From: Bostrychus sinensis | Lineage: Eukaryota; Chordata; Actinopteri; Gobiiformes; Eleotridae | DNA: 64,000 nucleotides | NCBI GenBank assembly: GCA_020698575.1 | Contig: CM036254.1 | Span: 3,027,383-3,091,382, forward strand | Direction: 5' to 3' | Shown here: positions 51,971-62,019 of the stretch, piece by piece | Layout: each line of letters opens with the position of its first letter | How positions within the stretch are numbered: the first letter of the stretch is position 1 | Position numbers and translations under genes: made by a program | Notes under the pieces: generated by a model | The model's database searches: none | What the model was told of the DNA's origin: nothing | Seen by the model: only the letters and a program-made list of their open reading frames with translations

Positions 51971-52725
51971 CTTTCATGTCATTTTTAATTAAATCTAACA
52001 TTGCCATTAGCTGATTTTGCTCATTACACTCCAGAATCCCCCGTCACTGGCTCGTTTGTCAGTCCAGTTGTCCGTGCTCCGGCCTCCAGCCAACTGCTCC
52101 GCCGATCACACATTTAGATCCGGATCTGGGCCAAGTCCGTCCACATTCCCCGCTCGTTCCCCGTCCCTCGGTGGGCTGCACTTCCAGGGCTTTCCCAGCC
52201 ACTTCTCTCCACCAAGCGCTCGCTTTTTGATCCACACCAAATGCTAATGGGGCTGTTTGGCAGCTGGCCGCATGCCTGGGCTCGCGGTCAACTGTGCCCA
52301 AGCTGTGCCCAGTTTTCGCCGCTCCGTGCCAAAAAACCAGAGCTGCCCAGAGACCACTTCATAAACAGAGGACACTCCACGGCAGCCGGCCACACTCACC
52401 GCGAACCCACGCCGCCGAAATGATCAAATCGGATGATCTTTTTATGATTTTAGGGGCAGCTTGTCCAAGTCTCACTCCCACATGGTGCAGATCACAGAAG
52501 CACTTGGCTGGAGCAGAGGCTGTTAGCACCGAGCATGTAGTTAACCAATGGACATCCAGAGAGCGGAGATGCTCATATAGTTGTCTGGGCAAAGGAAAAT
52601 TACGGGAAATTACATTGGAATAAAAGGACAAAATGCCATTTTAGTGTTGTTTTGGGTTTTTTAAAAAGCAAGAATGGCAATACGTCCCATCACTCGATTT
52701 AAGCAACTAAATAGCCAATAAAATC
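51971..52725. other. No gene seen; GC-rich single-copy-looking stretch
   Basis: 52030-52440 is among the most GC-rich parts of the window. A plus frame (52294-52623, 109 codons) and a minus frame (52359-52631) overlap, and neither has recognisable domains or clear splice borders. It could be a conserved element or diverged repeat; I cannot tell. Confidence 0.35.
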
Positions 52726-52732
52726 TTTACTA

Positions 52733-53118
52733 TTCATCCATTTTCTACCGCTTATTCTCGTTAGGGGTCGCAGGTGACTGGAGCCTATCCCAGTAACTTT
52801 GGGCCGTAGGTGGGGTACAGCCTGGACAGGGGCCAGCTTGTCGCAGGGCTGACACAGAGACGAACACAGACAGACATTCACTCTCACATTCATTCACTAG
52901 GGGCAATTTAGAGTCACCAATTCACCAACACATGCATGTCTTTGGATAGTGGGAGGAAGCCGGAGAACCCGGAGAAAACCCACGGTAACACGGGGAGGAC
53001 ATGCAGACTCCACCCAGAGAGGTCATGTGATGGTGTGTTGGTCGGCCCGGGGCTCGAACCCACGACCTCCTTGCTGGGAGGCGAGAACGCTAACTGCTCT
53101 GCGTGCACGGTGGCACGG
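52733..53118 (-). mobile_element. DANA-like tRNA-derived SINE, near full length, with target duplication
   Basis: TTTACTA flanks both sides exactly (52726-52732, 53119-53125). On the minus strand it opens GTGCCACCGTGCACGCAGAG-type sequence with box B GTGGGTTCGAGCCCCG, then GGAGTCTGCATGTCCTCCCC, GGTTCTCCGGCTTCCTCCCA, CAAAGACATGCATGTGTTGG, and ends with AATAAGCGGTAGAAAATGGA. This is a well-preserved relative of the head at 6005-6213, but with its own 3' end. Confidence 0.9.
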
Positions 53119-53151
53119 TTTACTAATGTTTCCAAAAACTGTTAAGGGTTA

Positions 53152-53587
53152 AGGATGCCAAAAGCTTCCTAGAACAGCAGCACATTTTACAATCTTTAAA
53201 TACATTATGTGACTAAAAGAGAACAGTTCCGATAAATGCTTTATGTGCTGGTGTCCCACAGAAACAGGTGACCAGCAGGGGGCAGCAGAGAGCAGATCTC
53301 TTATGCTCTTTTGAATAGAAACAGAGAAAAAGAGCTGGTTACTTCCTTGAATTTTTTGTATGATGCCATTTTACTCCAAAATGAAAAATGTCTTGGATAA
53401 ATGAATGAGAGCAGACTGGATGTAGAGGGCGGGCAGTGCTTCCTGGAGTGGGCGGAGTTTCATGAGTCAGTATAGACCTGTGAAGCCATGAGACTAAATA
53501 CTCCAGGTCTGTTTCTGAGGTAAAAACAGCATTAAAACATGATAGAAACCCCAGAAAAGTCGATTTTGCATAACAGGGCACCTTAAA
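53152..53587 (+). mobile_element. Dispersed repeat family X, copy 4
   Basis: It begins GGATGCCAAAAGCTTCCTAG and ends TTTTGCATAACAGGGCACCTTAAA. Blocks ACATTATGTGACTAAAAGAG, GACCAGCAGGGGGCAGCAGA, ATGATGCCATTTTACTCCAA and ACTCCAGGTCTGTTTCTGAG match the other copies. It retains both ends and looks uninterrupted. Confidence 0.75.
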
Positions 53588-53975
53588 CAAATCCACTTTT
53601 GACTCATTGATTAGGTCTCCAAAGAATAAACGTCTTTCTTTCAAGTGAGTCCGAGTGATAATGACACACAGAAAATGCTCTCTGGCTACCTCTCACTATT
53701 CAATATTAGTTTTTGATATGGAAGGTCTTGGGAATGTGGGACTGGTGCTGCCAAACCAACCTGAATCAAAAAAATTGATGGCAGCACAAGGAAACCTACT
53801 ATAAAAGGCCTTTATTTTATTGGCCAAATCATAAAAAAAACAAAGTGTTCTGACCAACTAAAGGTCACAGAAGTGTTGTGATGTGGGTGTGGCCCCGTGC
53901 TTCAACACTGGTCAAACAAAGCCAATGAGAGACACTTTTTATGTGCTGTGTAGGCTCCAGACATCACCTCCTGCC
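53588..53975. other. No gene seen
   Basis: Unique-looking sequence; poly-A near 53830. Confidence 0.45.
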
Positions 53976-53979
53976 CATT

Positions 53980-54171
53980 CATCCATCCATCTTCTCCCCC
54001 CTCATCTAAGCAAGGGCGCCCAGACTTCCCTCTCTCGGGACACTTCCTCCAGCTCTGCCCGGGGGAATCCCACGGCGCTCCCTGGCCAGTGGAGAGACAT
54101 AGCCCCACCGGCGTGTCCTAGGTCCTCCCGGGCCTCCTCCTGGTGGGACATGCCCCAGAACCTCTCCCCAG
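53980..54171 (+). repeat. Dispersed GC-rich repeat fragment
   Basis: CATTCATCCATCCATCTTCT, AGGGCGCCCAGACTTCCCTC, GGACACTTCCTCCAGCTCTG and GGTGGGACATGCCCCAGAAC resemble a widespread fish repeat of LINE or UTR origin. Its class was not determined. Confidence 0.55.
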
Positions 54172-54532
54172 GTTATGTTCCTTGTCCATGTCTTGTTTTT
54201 TGTGTTTGTTTCCCTTGTGTTTTATTTTGTAGTCTTGGTTTGTCTTCGTGTTTCTCTGATTTCCTGCTTTTTGTGTTTCCCGCCCTTGTGATTACCTGCC
54301 CCGCCTTAATGTGTTTCACCTGTGCCTCATCCTAGTGTGTATTTAAGCCCTGTGTTTTCCCCTGCTTTTTGTCGGTTTTTGGTCGTTTCTTTGGTCGAGT
54401 ATGGTCGTGTCTCTGGTGAGCTCCTGTGTTTTGTCTCCTCGTGTTTTTTGTGAGCGCAATTCAAGTTTATTTTGGGTCTGCATTTCTGGGTCCGTTTCCC
54501 TCCTGTGTTCCTCGAAACCACAACAGTATGAA
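54172..54532 (+). mobile_element. LTR-like sequence, forward arm
   Basis: It begins GTTATGTTCCTTGTCCATGT. GTGTATTTAAGCCCTGTGTT near 54335 contains a TATTTAAG promoter-like box, followed by a T/G-rich leader and an end near CTCGAAACCACAACAGTA, which together suggest U3-R-U5 of an LTR retrotransposon. Bases 54172-54366 are repeated in reverse at 55917-56110. No gag or pol is present nearby. Confidence 0.55.
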
Positions 54533-54746
54533 CCGACCAATAGTGATGGGCAGATGAAGCTTCATGAAGCACTGAAGCCTTTCATCCAATTGGTTCACTC
54601 CAGCGCAGAGCTTCTTGAAGCTTCATTTGCTCTGGTAGGACATCTACTGGACGCAAAAATATTAGTTGGCATGAATTCGAAGTGTGTGGCATTTTGCAGA
54701 AAGCCTGTGAATAAAACTGTCTGCAAAATGAAGAAGTATACAAAAC

Positions 54747-54748
<2 letters not shown>

Positions 54749-54786
<38 letters not shown>

Positions 54787-54791
54787 ATGTA
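54749..54791 (+). repeat. (GT)n-(AT)n microsatellite
   Basis: GTGTGTGTGT grades into ATATATAT and GTATATATATG at the left border of the TA-flanked element; TATATACACATACACATATA follows its right border. Confidence 0.9.
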
Positions 54792-55458
54792 CCGTATTTT
54801 TCGGACTATAAGTCGCTGTTTTTTTTCATAGTTTGGCCATGGGTGCGACTTATAATCCGGAGCGACTTATGTGTGAAAAATTACATGTGAAATGATATAT
54901 CATTTGAAATTATATTATTATATCATTTCACATGTAATTTTCACACTAAACCGCAAGATGGCGCCATAGGCCTGTGTTGATAATTATATCATTTGACGAT
55001 GAGTCTGACGTAAGCGACGTAAAAGAGGAAGTGGCGCATCGTCTACCTCCCGAGTTAAGGGAGTTGTTTAAAAGTGACACCGAGGATGAAGATTTCATTG
55101 GATTTAGTGATTTGGAGTGAAACTGATAGTTTGGTAAACTTGTTAGCATGTTCTTTATGCTAGAGTTATCTGAATAACTCTTAATATGTTACGTCGTTAC
55201 TGACATTACCAGGCATGTCTGTCATGTAACGTTAGTATTCCATACACTTATTCAGCCTGTTGTTCTCTATTTTATTTTTATTTTAAAATAAATAAAGATG
55301 ACATGTATGTTTTTGGTGTTGGATTTTATCAAATAAATTTCCCCCAAAATGTGACTTATACTCCAGTGCGACTTATATATGTTTTTTTCTTCTTAATTAT
55401 GCATTTTTTGGCTGGTGCGACTTATACTCCGGAGCGACTTATAGTCCGAAAAATACGG
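54792..55458 (+). mobile_element. TA-flanked element (CCGTATTTTTCGGACTATAAG ends) keeping a transposase tail
   Basis: Inverted ends CCGTATTTTTCGGACTATAA and TTATAGTCCGAAAAATACGG, each with GTGCGACTTATA motifs inside, are flanked by TA (54790-54791, 55459-55460). It inserted into an AT microsatellite. It retains a short acidic reading frame and a polyadenylation signal on the plus strand, so it is an internally deleted gene-bearing element rather than a random MITE. Related in end sequence to 960-1581, but a separate family. Confidence 0.88.
54995..55120 (+). pseudogene. Acidic C-terminal tail, probably of a Tc1/mariner-group transposase
   Basis: A frame of about 42 codons reads VAHRLPPELRELFKSD, then TEDEDFIGFSDLE before a stop. 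AATAAA follows near 55290. Acidic tails with a D/E-D-F-x-GF pattern end some pogo/Tigger-type transposases, which also use TA targets. The catalytic domain is absent. The assignment rests on position, TA flanks and composition, and is tentative. Confidence 0.45.
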
Positions 55459-55916
55459 TATATATACACATACACATATACTGGCAGTATGGAAAATTAT
55501 TATTTGGAAATGATGAAAATGGAAATGATCATTTACAGTGAGGTGAGGGTGGTTGGGGTTGGGGTAATGTTGAGGTATGGCCAGTGATTATGGTTCAGGG
55601 AACTCTCCTAAATCTCCAAACTAACTCTACCCAAACTGTCAACAACCTCTCACTGACCGCAACTCTCCATCAAACACCCACATTTGGAATGGAGCCTAAG
55701 GGGTTTATATCACTGTCAAAACTTGCGACAAAATCCGAACCACTTTCTGAATCAGTCACGTGGTACAGCCGGGCAGCGAGGCTTCAGACGTCATCATTTT
55801 CAGCTCCTCCCCTAAATGAAGCAAGCCTCGATACGCGCATCGCGGAAACGCCCCCTCCCCTACTCGGCACATGCTTCGAAGCCTTGATACAGAGCGTCAC
55901 ATCACTACCGACCAAC

Positions 55917-56110
55917 AGCAGGGGAAAACACAGGGCTTAAATACACACACTAGGATGAGGCACAGGTGAAACACATTAAGGTGGGGCAGGTAATCGCAAG
56001 GGTGGGAAACACAAAAAGCAGGAAATCAGAAAAACACGAAGACAAACCAAGACTACAAAATAAAACACAAGGAAACAAACAGAAAACAAGACATGGACAA
56101 GGAACATAAC
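55917..56110 (-). mobile_element. LTR-like sequence, reverse arm
   Basis: This is the reverse complement of 54172-54366 with few differences: GGGCTTAAATACACACACTA, AGGCACAGGTGAAACACATT, CAAACCAAGACTACAAAATA-type and ACATGGACAAGGAACATAAC all pair. Before the hAT inserted, the two arms were about 190 bases apart, the spacer being the rest of the forward LTR. Confidence 0.8.
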
Positions 56111-56960
56111 ACAGGTGGCATTAGACACAGACGCTTCCTCAGCAGGCTCCTGTTGATGTATGTTTTATGTAAGCTTTAATCCTTTTTTGAACAGACAAGT
56201 GGTTTGTTTGGACATAAAACCCTGGATGTCTCAATTGTATGCATTGTATTTCCTTTTAAAAAGAAAAAAAATGTAAATGTACCTGGGCCAAGCACTCGAC
56301 CGTTTAATGTCCTCACTAAAACCTGTCACAACATCGCAGTATCTCCTGTGTTTCTAGTCCACTCCTGTGTCATGTTAAATATTTGATCAGATAAAATGGA
56401 ACCTGAGTGAAACCAGGAGAAAGTGGCAATGCTCTGCACCAATATTTTGACAGGACACTCTGAGTAAGCGGATAAGAGGAGCAGGAGCAGGTAATGGCTG
56501 GATATACAGTCGTCTGGAGAGTGTAATGTACAGTTTGATTAATATCAGTTTTAATTTTGTATTTTACCTTTTCCATCTTTTCCGTATGAGGCATTGACAA
56601 AAGTAGGCAGCAGTAGTTCAGAAAGTAGACCAGGTCCTTGGTAAATGCCTCCTAACCTCACTTCACTTCAGATTATTTTCCATGGCCGCGCTGCCCTCTC
56701 TTTAAGTCAGCAGTAAAGAAAAAATGAGTACAGAGAGAGTCACAGTGGGGAGTCTCCTAAAGGCAAAACATCCCAGGACACGGAGCAGCTTCAAGAAATA
56801 AAAACAGAAAAGCAAATGTCCTCACATACACGCACACAACCCTCAGTGTATAATTATATAATATTCAACCTCTGTTCCTTCCTTCAACCACTTTTGATAG
56901 ATCGTGGTTGAATAAAAAGGCAGAGTAAATCCTGGTGTGTATCGTGTGAGGCTGGAGGTA
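56111..56960. other. No gene seen
   Basis: Unique-looking sequence, with no repeat partner or recognised protein. Confidence 0.45.
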
Positions 56961-56966
56961 AAGCCA

Positions 56967-58067
56967 GGGGCGTAGCTAGGCCAATTTTAAGGGGGCTATA
57001 GCAAACCCAAGTTAGGTTTTAGCCCCAAGATGTAGCCCAGTGACAAAGTAGTTTAGTACACAGTATAAAAATATACTGTACCAATCATAGAGATAAAATA
57101 AAACACTAGCAATGTGACTGTATGTCCTGCCCGAGCACAATGTAAACAAATAGGGAGATGCACTTATTTTCGTGACACTTTTTAATATAATTTTGTTTAT
57201 TTGGTGACTTTTTTCTTATTTGTGCTTATTTTGATCTCATGCCTGGTCTTGCAAAAAATGATTTTGAGCTTGCCATTTTTTTTTTACAATTAAAGCTAAT
57301 ACATTAAAAAGCTAAGCTAATTGATAATACTCTGTGAAAAGAGATCACTTGATTTATAACTTTAACATTTGTACCTCAGTTTTTAAATGATTACACATTA
57401 TTCACATAGCCTATTTACAAATATGCATTTTATTAACATAACACATTTACTTACATTTAGCCTATATTTACAGTAAACTTGGATTTTTGTCCATACAGTG
57501 TTGCTAAAAATCATTTAAAAAGAAAATATGAACAGTTGGGCGAGTAGCTATTAGTAGTTTAGCTATTTTTTTTTCCAGGTGACAGCAAACACATTACATA
57601 GTGTTGTTATGTTTATCAGCTACACAACCTATTGATTAAATTTCTTAATAAAATGATTATTACGAGTTGAAAACTATCACTTTATTTAAATTTCTGACTT
57701 TTATTCTTATAAAAGTCACTGTTTATAGGTTATTTACCATTAGCATTAGCTTATTGTACAGTCACAAGATGGCCGCCGGAATTGCCACCGAAGCAGTTGC
57801 CATGACCACTCTAGTGTTTTATTATATCTCTATACTGTCAACACACATAAATCACAAAGATACATTATTTTTTAATAAACTTTGCCATAACATTTCCAAA
57901 GTTTCTACTACAGGCTACACTACAGACAGCTACAACTCTATAAAAGAATATAGGAAATCACATCTTTCCTATGTTGTATTCTAGGGTTAAATGCTTTTTT
58001 GGTGACTTTTCTTGGCTGTCAAGGACCTCAGCACCCCTACAGGATTAATCCTAAAATCACCCTTGCT
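56967..58067. mobile_element. Probable hAT-type element (CAGGGGCGTAGCTAGG end)
   Basis: The left end CAGGGGCGTAGCTAGGCC and right end GGATTAATCCTAAAATCACC-CTTG are roughly inverted and resemble fish elements of the GGGGCGTAGC type. The flanks GGTAAAGC and CTATTAGC agree at only four positions. AT-rich interior with a 105-codon plus frame (57667-57984) that has no recognised domain. Confidence 0.5.
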
Positions 58068-58239
58068 ATTAGCTTCAGTAAACAAGAGGCTACTTTAAGT
58101 TTACCTTCAGCTTTATGTGCATTAAATTCACTGAACACATTTTAACACCTGACCATACTAACCACGAGTTTAACCAGAGTTTATATTAATCTAAACTATA
58201 CATGAATTGTTCTGACTCTCAGACCACTGTACTGGAAAC

Positions 58240-58470
58240 AGCTGTTGCTAACATGCGTCGACACACCATTGAGCTCGTCCTTTCTCTGAATACGGCTGTT
58301 TATCACAAGGACAAGTACGCGTTTTATCAAAAATGCTTTGGCTTGTTTTTTACGCGAGTGTGGCCTCTCTCTTGTCCAATCAACTTCCTAGGGTTCCTGA
58401 AAGTTGAACAGCTTGGAACGCTTTGGAAAGTGGAAACACTCCTAAACCGCACTGTTCTGTCCTAGTGGAT
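58240..58470 (+). repeat. Dispersed repeat, partner of 12505-12810
   Basis: ACACCATTGAGCTCGTCCTT, CGGCTGTTTATCACAAGGAC, TCTTGTCCAATCAACTTCC and GAACAGCTTGGAACGCTTTG align in order with the earlier copy. Here the blocks are closer together. An 87-codon frame spans it without known domains. Confidence 0.6.
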
Positions 58471-58684
58471 AAACGCCTATGTTATGCCTAAATGGTGTAG
58501 AATAGGTATAAAGCATGTCAGTCCTTCAAAAGAGGAAGTGCTTGGAAAAATCTGAAATCTGATCATGAAAATCCATCTGTATGTGGCACCTGAGTACAAG
58601 TGTTTTACGTCTCTGAAAAATATTTTAAGTGTGTACTTACAACTTTTATTTGCCATTGAGCTCAGTCTATTATTGTGTTCTGCA

Positions 58685-59114
58685 CAGGGGCGTAACATCA
58701 GGCAGTGCAGCCAATGCAACTGCACTGGGGCCCAGTAGGTTTAGGGGCCCATAAGAGTTCTTGTAGGCTACATCTGTGTCATGACTGGGTTTAAAATATT
58801 TGTAATAAACAAGAGCAACTTAATTCAAAATGTAAGACCAGAATCTTTACCTTATGTTTAGATGTGTCTTTAAAAAAATCAAGAAAATTAATTAAAATCA
58901 AACAAAAAATGTAAAAAAAAAAGTAGTAAAATTTTATAAATATGAATTTTATCTGAATAAAACACCTGTTTTTGCAATAAACTGCAATAAAAACAGCTGA
59001 TAGCCATGATATTATAGATTAGACATCTAATGCATTAGCTTAGTGTACTTTAAATCTTTAGGGCCCATTCTTAAAGCATGCAGTGGGGCCCCTGATTACC
59101 AAGTTACGCCATTG
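58685..59114. mobile_element. hAT-type element (CAGGGGCGTAACATCAGGCA ends)
   Basis: The left end CAGGGGCGTAACATCAGGCA and right end GATTACCAAGTTACGCCATT-G are inverted relatives. GTTCTGCA flanks both sides exactly (58677-58684, 59115-59122). GGGGCCC words lie just inside each end. No transposase. Confidence 0.9.
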
Positions 59115-59161
59115 GTTCTGCATAATAACATTTGTCCATCTCGGTCCTCACTGTTCACTAC

Positions 59162-59211
59162 CACACCCACCCACCCACCCACCCACCCACCCACCCACAC
59201 CCACCCACACA

Positions 59212-59298
<87 letters not shown>
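59162..59298 (+). repeat. (CACC)n then (CA)n compound microsatellite
   Basis: ACCC/CACC units at 59162-59217 pass into a pure CA tract to 59298. Open frames of T-H or C-V dipeptides here are artefacts. Confidence 0.98.
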
Positions 59299-59302
<4 letters not shown>

Positions 59303-60050
59303 TCTAACATGAGCGGTCTCTTCGTGTTGTTATTGCCTCTTTAATGCCCAGAACGGTGGATTTGGGCTGCAGCCGTTCATGTAGAGCCCTCTGAATATGC
59401 ATGTGGTCAGGAGACTGCGGCGGTGGAGACTCTGAGGATTTAATGTTCAATAAAAGAAAGAGAGCTTTTGACACAAAACCCCAGCCTCAATATAAAAAAA
59501 ACAGAGGGGAATTAGACCGGGATTCCTACAGACCAGAGACGGACAGACACGACGGAGGAGAACGTATAGGACATTTCAGGTGTGACAAGGAAATATATTT
59601 TTTTGCATTGTAGCATTCCACCTTTTCAGGCAATAAACAACTGCACAGTCCTGATGAATCCAAATCAATGTCACACAAAGGTCACACAAACCAACAACTG
59701 TCCCATGATTTGCCATCTTTCTTATTTAAACGTGTAAAAAACTCTTTTTTTGTGTGCGTGTGTCTTGGCAAAATGTTTGACTATCACCACATACAGATTA
59801 TTTAAGCTGACGCAGACGTTAGCGAGGAAAACATATTGAGGCCAGAATTGTTCTTGGTAGATGCTGTAAGGGCCAGACGCTCTCATAAAATGTAATGTAA
59901 TAATGTAATGTTGTATCCTAGGTAGTATAACATTATTTTATATTTAACTGTCTGTGTGCACATAAGCCCCATTTCTAATAACTGACGACTGACAAACGTA
60001 ACATGACCAATATGTAGGGCAGATTTTCTTAACTTCATGAAACAAATTAT
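59299..60050. other. No gene seen
   Basis: 59320-59600 is unique and moderately GC-rich; the rest AT-rich. Nothing recognised. Confidence 0.45.
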
Positions 60051-60059
60051 AGTCATTTG

Positions 60060-60390
60060 TTTTAGTAATGCTTATTAAAACAGAAACAAATGTGTTAGAA
60101 CTGGACAGTGGGAACAGTTAAAGATGAGCTTTTTGAGAAAACAATAAAGGAAATCTCAGTCAAACTCTGTGCAGGTAGAGTTTGGGGAGAGCTCGAAAAT
60201 TTATTTAGATTTTTTGTTCTTTGAGGTTCTGTTCCAGAGAAATTAACAAAATGATTTTATTGTAGTTTTGAGCTTTTCAGGCTGAGATGAAGGTGATTTT
60301 GGATGTTTCCTATGAACTGCAGAGTAAAAGCCTAAACTGAGACTCTCATGGTTGCCCAGACATGTGCCTGACCAAAATCGTCCGATTATC
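60060..60390 (-). repeat. Inverted copy of the 17034-17400 element
   Basis: TGTGTTAGAACTGGACAGTG, AGGTTCTGTTCCAGAGAAAT, TTTTGAGCTTTTCAGGCTGA and TTTCCTATGAACTGCAGAGT are reverse complements of segments between 17040 and 17310. It ends near CGTCCGATTAT, an ATCGG-type end. Confidence 0.7.
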
Positions 60391-60549
60391 TATTGAATAT
60401 TTCTACATATAGCTTTGCGTATTACAATTAAACTTATATTTTGATGTACTACTGCTAAGGTTAATAACGCTTCAACATTAGTAATAATAATACTTTGATT
60501 TTATGTGATGTTTTTCTTCTTTCACTCTAAGGTCACTCTACTCTTAGGT

Positions 60550-60895
60550 GCATTCCAAATATGGCACAAATAATGAGCTTGCTACAAAGTTATCAGACCC
60601 AAGGTTGCAGGGGGGGCTCCTGTCGATGGTGGGAAGACTCTGCAGAAACTGAGAACTTTTTGTGGCCCTGCCCTATGCACAAAAAAGTTACTCGAAGCCA
60701 AGAAGATAATGCTATGCAGAGATCGTCATACATCGTCATACATAGTATAAAAACTTAGAACACTCCTCCCTCTAGGAGCGCGCTCATTCTGCTGACTGTA
60801 ACCTTACCTGTGTTTTTACTGAATAAACCTTCTGACTTGATTACACTTCTGAATCATCGTCCTCTTTGATGCTTTCACCCAAAATGAACAAATCC
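60550..60895 (+). mobile_element. Probable solo LTR
   Basis: A TATAAAAA box (60746-60753) is followed about 75 bases on by GAATAAACC (AATAAA at 60822-60827), then CTTCTGACTTGATTACAC and an end near ATCCTTACA. TATA box, short R and polyadenylation signal in this order and spacing are typical of retroviral-type LTRs. The 5' border and target duplication were not found, and no internal genes accompany it. Confidence 0.5.
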
Positions 60896-60987
60896 TTACA
60901 GTCTAAAAAATACAAAAATTGTCCCGATGTCTTCTACTCTGCTGTCCTGAGGGGATAGTTTAAGCACAAGAAGATTTCTGTTTTCAG

Positions 60988-61310
60988 TAGCTCAGTTGGT
61001 AGAGACGTTTGCCCACTAACCAGAAGGTTGGTGGTTCAAGCAACCGGCAGTGCATGCTGTTGAGTCCTTGGACAAGACACTTAACCCTACCTCAGCCTGT
61101 ATGAATGTGTCAGTGTGACTGTGTTTGGTGGAAGGGTCCGTTGGCGCAGATCAGTTACGCTTCTGTCAGTCTACCCCAGGGGAAACTGTGGCTACAAAAC
61201 ATCGCTCACCACCACCAGCTATGGAGTGAATGAAATACCCTTTCCCTTCTGTGTAAAGTGCTTTGGGCGTCTTGTGTCATAGGTAAAGCGCTATATAAAT
61301 ACCTTTCGCT
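60988..61310 (+). mobile_element. tRNA-derived SINE, near full length
   Basis: AGTAGCTCAGTTGGTAGAGA (box A) and GGTTGGTGGTTCAAGCAACC (box B region) are followed by GTTGAGTCCTTGGACAAGAC, a central TCAGTCTACCCCAGGGGAAA, and the tail GCGCTATATAAATACC. Same family as 40281-40625. The empty site is preserved at 62545-62555 (TTTCTGTTTTCATGTGGTCC). Confidence 0.9.
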
Positions 61311-61335
61311 TTCATGTGGTCCTTATACTCTAAAA

Positions 61336-61818
61336 CAGTGGTTCTCAACTGGTCTTGCTTCAGGACCCACGATCGTCCTAAAATGGCTAGCTGTGACCCA
61401 ATAAAAGAGATATTTCAAGTGATCAAATGTGTTAAACCTGAGACAGAATAAAGTCAGAATATCACAGTACGCCAACACAAAAAGAACAAATTTAACAAGC
61501 AAGAGGCAATGCTAGAGACTAAACATTCCCTTTTACATTTTTTTAGATGCAGTTTATTTTAAAACCAAAATACATGAAATAAAAAAGTGCAATTCAAAAG
61601 GATTCAAGTAAACAAAATGTACTTTTCTTCTGATGAACTTTTCAGAGGTAAATACTGAAAGACATTGTGCTTTGAGGAGAAATAAACAGCACTCACTTCA
61701 ACCTTAGGTGTAACAGTAATGTACCTTTTTTTTTTTCTTTTTGGCAAAGGCCCGCGACCCACTGACAATGGTTCCGCGACCCACCTTTGGGTCCCGACCC
61801 ACCAGTTGAGAATCACTG
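61336..61818. mobile_element. hAT-type element, copy B of the near-identical pair
   Basis: Ends CAGTGGTTCTCAACTGGTCT and CACCAGTTGAGAATCACTG. CTCTAAAA flanks both sides exactly (61328-61335, 61819-61826). The empty site at about 62567-62574 (CGCTAAAACATGCAG) confirms the borders. Nearly identical to 41524-41998. Confidence 0.96.
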
Positions 61819-62019
61819 CTCTAAAACATGCAGAGCGTGTTTGCAAAACAGCCAACAGCCACAAAAAGTTTTTCCAACATCGCCAGTGCATTTTAGCAGC
61901 AGTGATTAACACACTTTACAAGGTTATCGTAGCTCATTATACTGTCCACAGGGGAGTTCTAGGTGTGGCTTAATGTAGAAGTGTTAAACTAGACAGCCAC
62001 TTAGAGACCCTCACATACA

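Larger units (their letters stand above)
54541..55907. mobile_element. hAT element (TAGTGATG ends), nested in inverted LTR arms
   Basis: Ends TAGTGATGGGCAGATGAAG and CACATCACTA. CCGACCAA flanks both sides exactly (54533-54540, 55908-55915). It shares ends and the blocks GAATCAGTCACGTGGT, GACGTCATCA and CGATACGCGCATCG with 9863-10522. No hATC coding is kept. It contains a TA-flanked element at 54792-55458; without it the length is about 698 bp, near that of the other copy. Confidence 0.92.
60946..62019 (+). repeat. Duplicated segment, copy A, carrying two insertions
   Basis: The pieces 60946-60987, 61311-61335 and 61819-62019 together match 62509-62774: GTTTAAGCACAAGAAGATTT, ATGTGGTCCTTA, AACAGCCAACAGCCACAA, CACTTTACAAGGTTATCGTA and GACAGCCACTTAGAGACCCT. 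The gaps are a SINE and a hAT element. Confidence 0.9.

Noticed and set aside
52294..52631. Overlapping 109- and 90-codon frames in GC-rich sequence as an exon
   Set aside because: Frames on both strands overlap, as expected by chance in GC-rich DNA, and no matching splice sites or protein family could be identified.
52936..53152. Plus- and minus-strand frames of about 70 codons, possibly a peptide gene
   Set aside because: They fall entirely inside a DANA-like SINE with an exact target duplication.
54172..56110. Inverted LTR arms read as an intact retroelement
   Set aside because: The arms face each other and no gag, pol or primer-binding site lies between them; the interior is a hAT with a nested element.
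57667..57984. 105-codon plus frame as a gene
   Set aside because: It lies in an AT-rich, probably transposon-derived stretch and has no domain or conserved motif that I recognise.
60988..61060. tRNA-like sequence with A and B boxes (also at 6471, 18215, 32000, 40570)
   Set aside because: The boxes sit at the 5' end of longer repeated units with SINE bodies and LINE-type tails, and the cloverleaf is not preserved, so these are SINEs.
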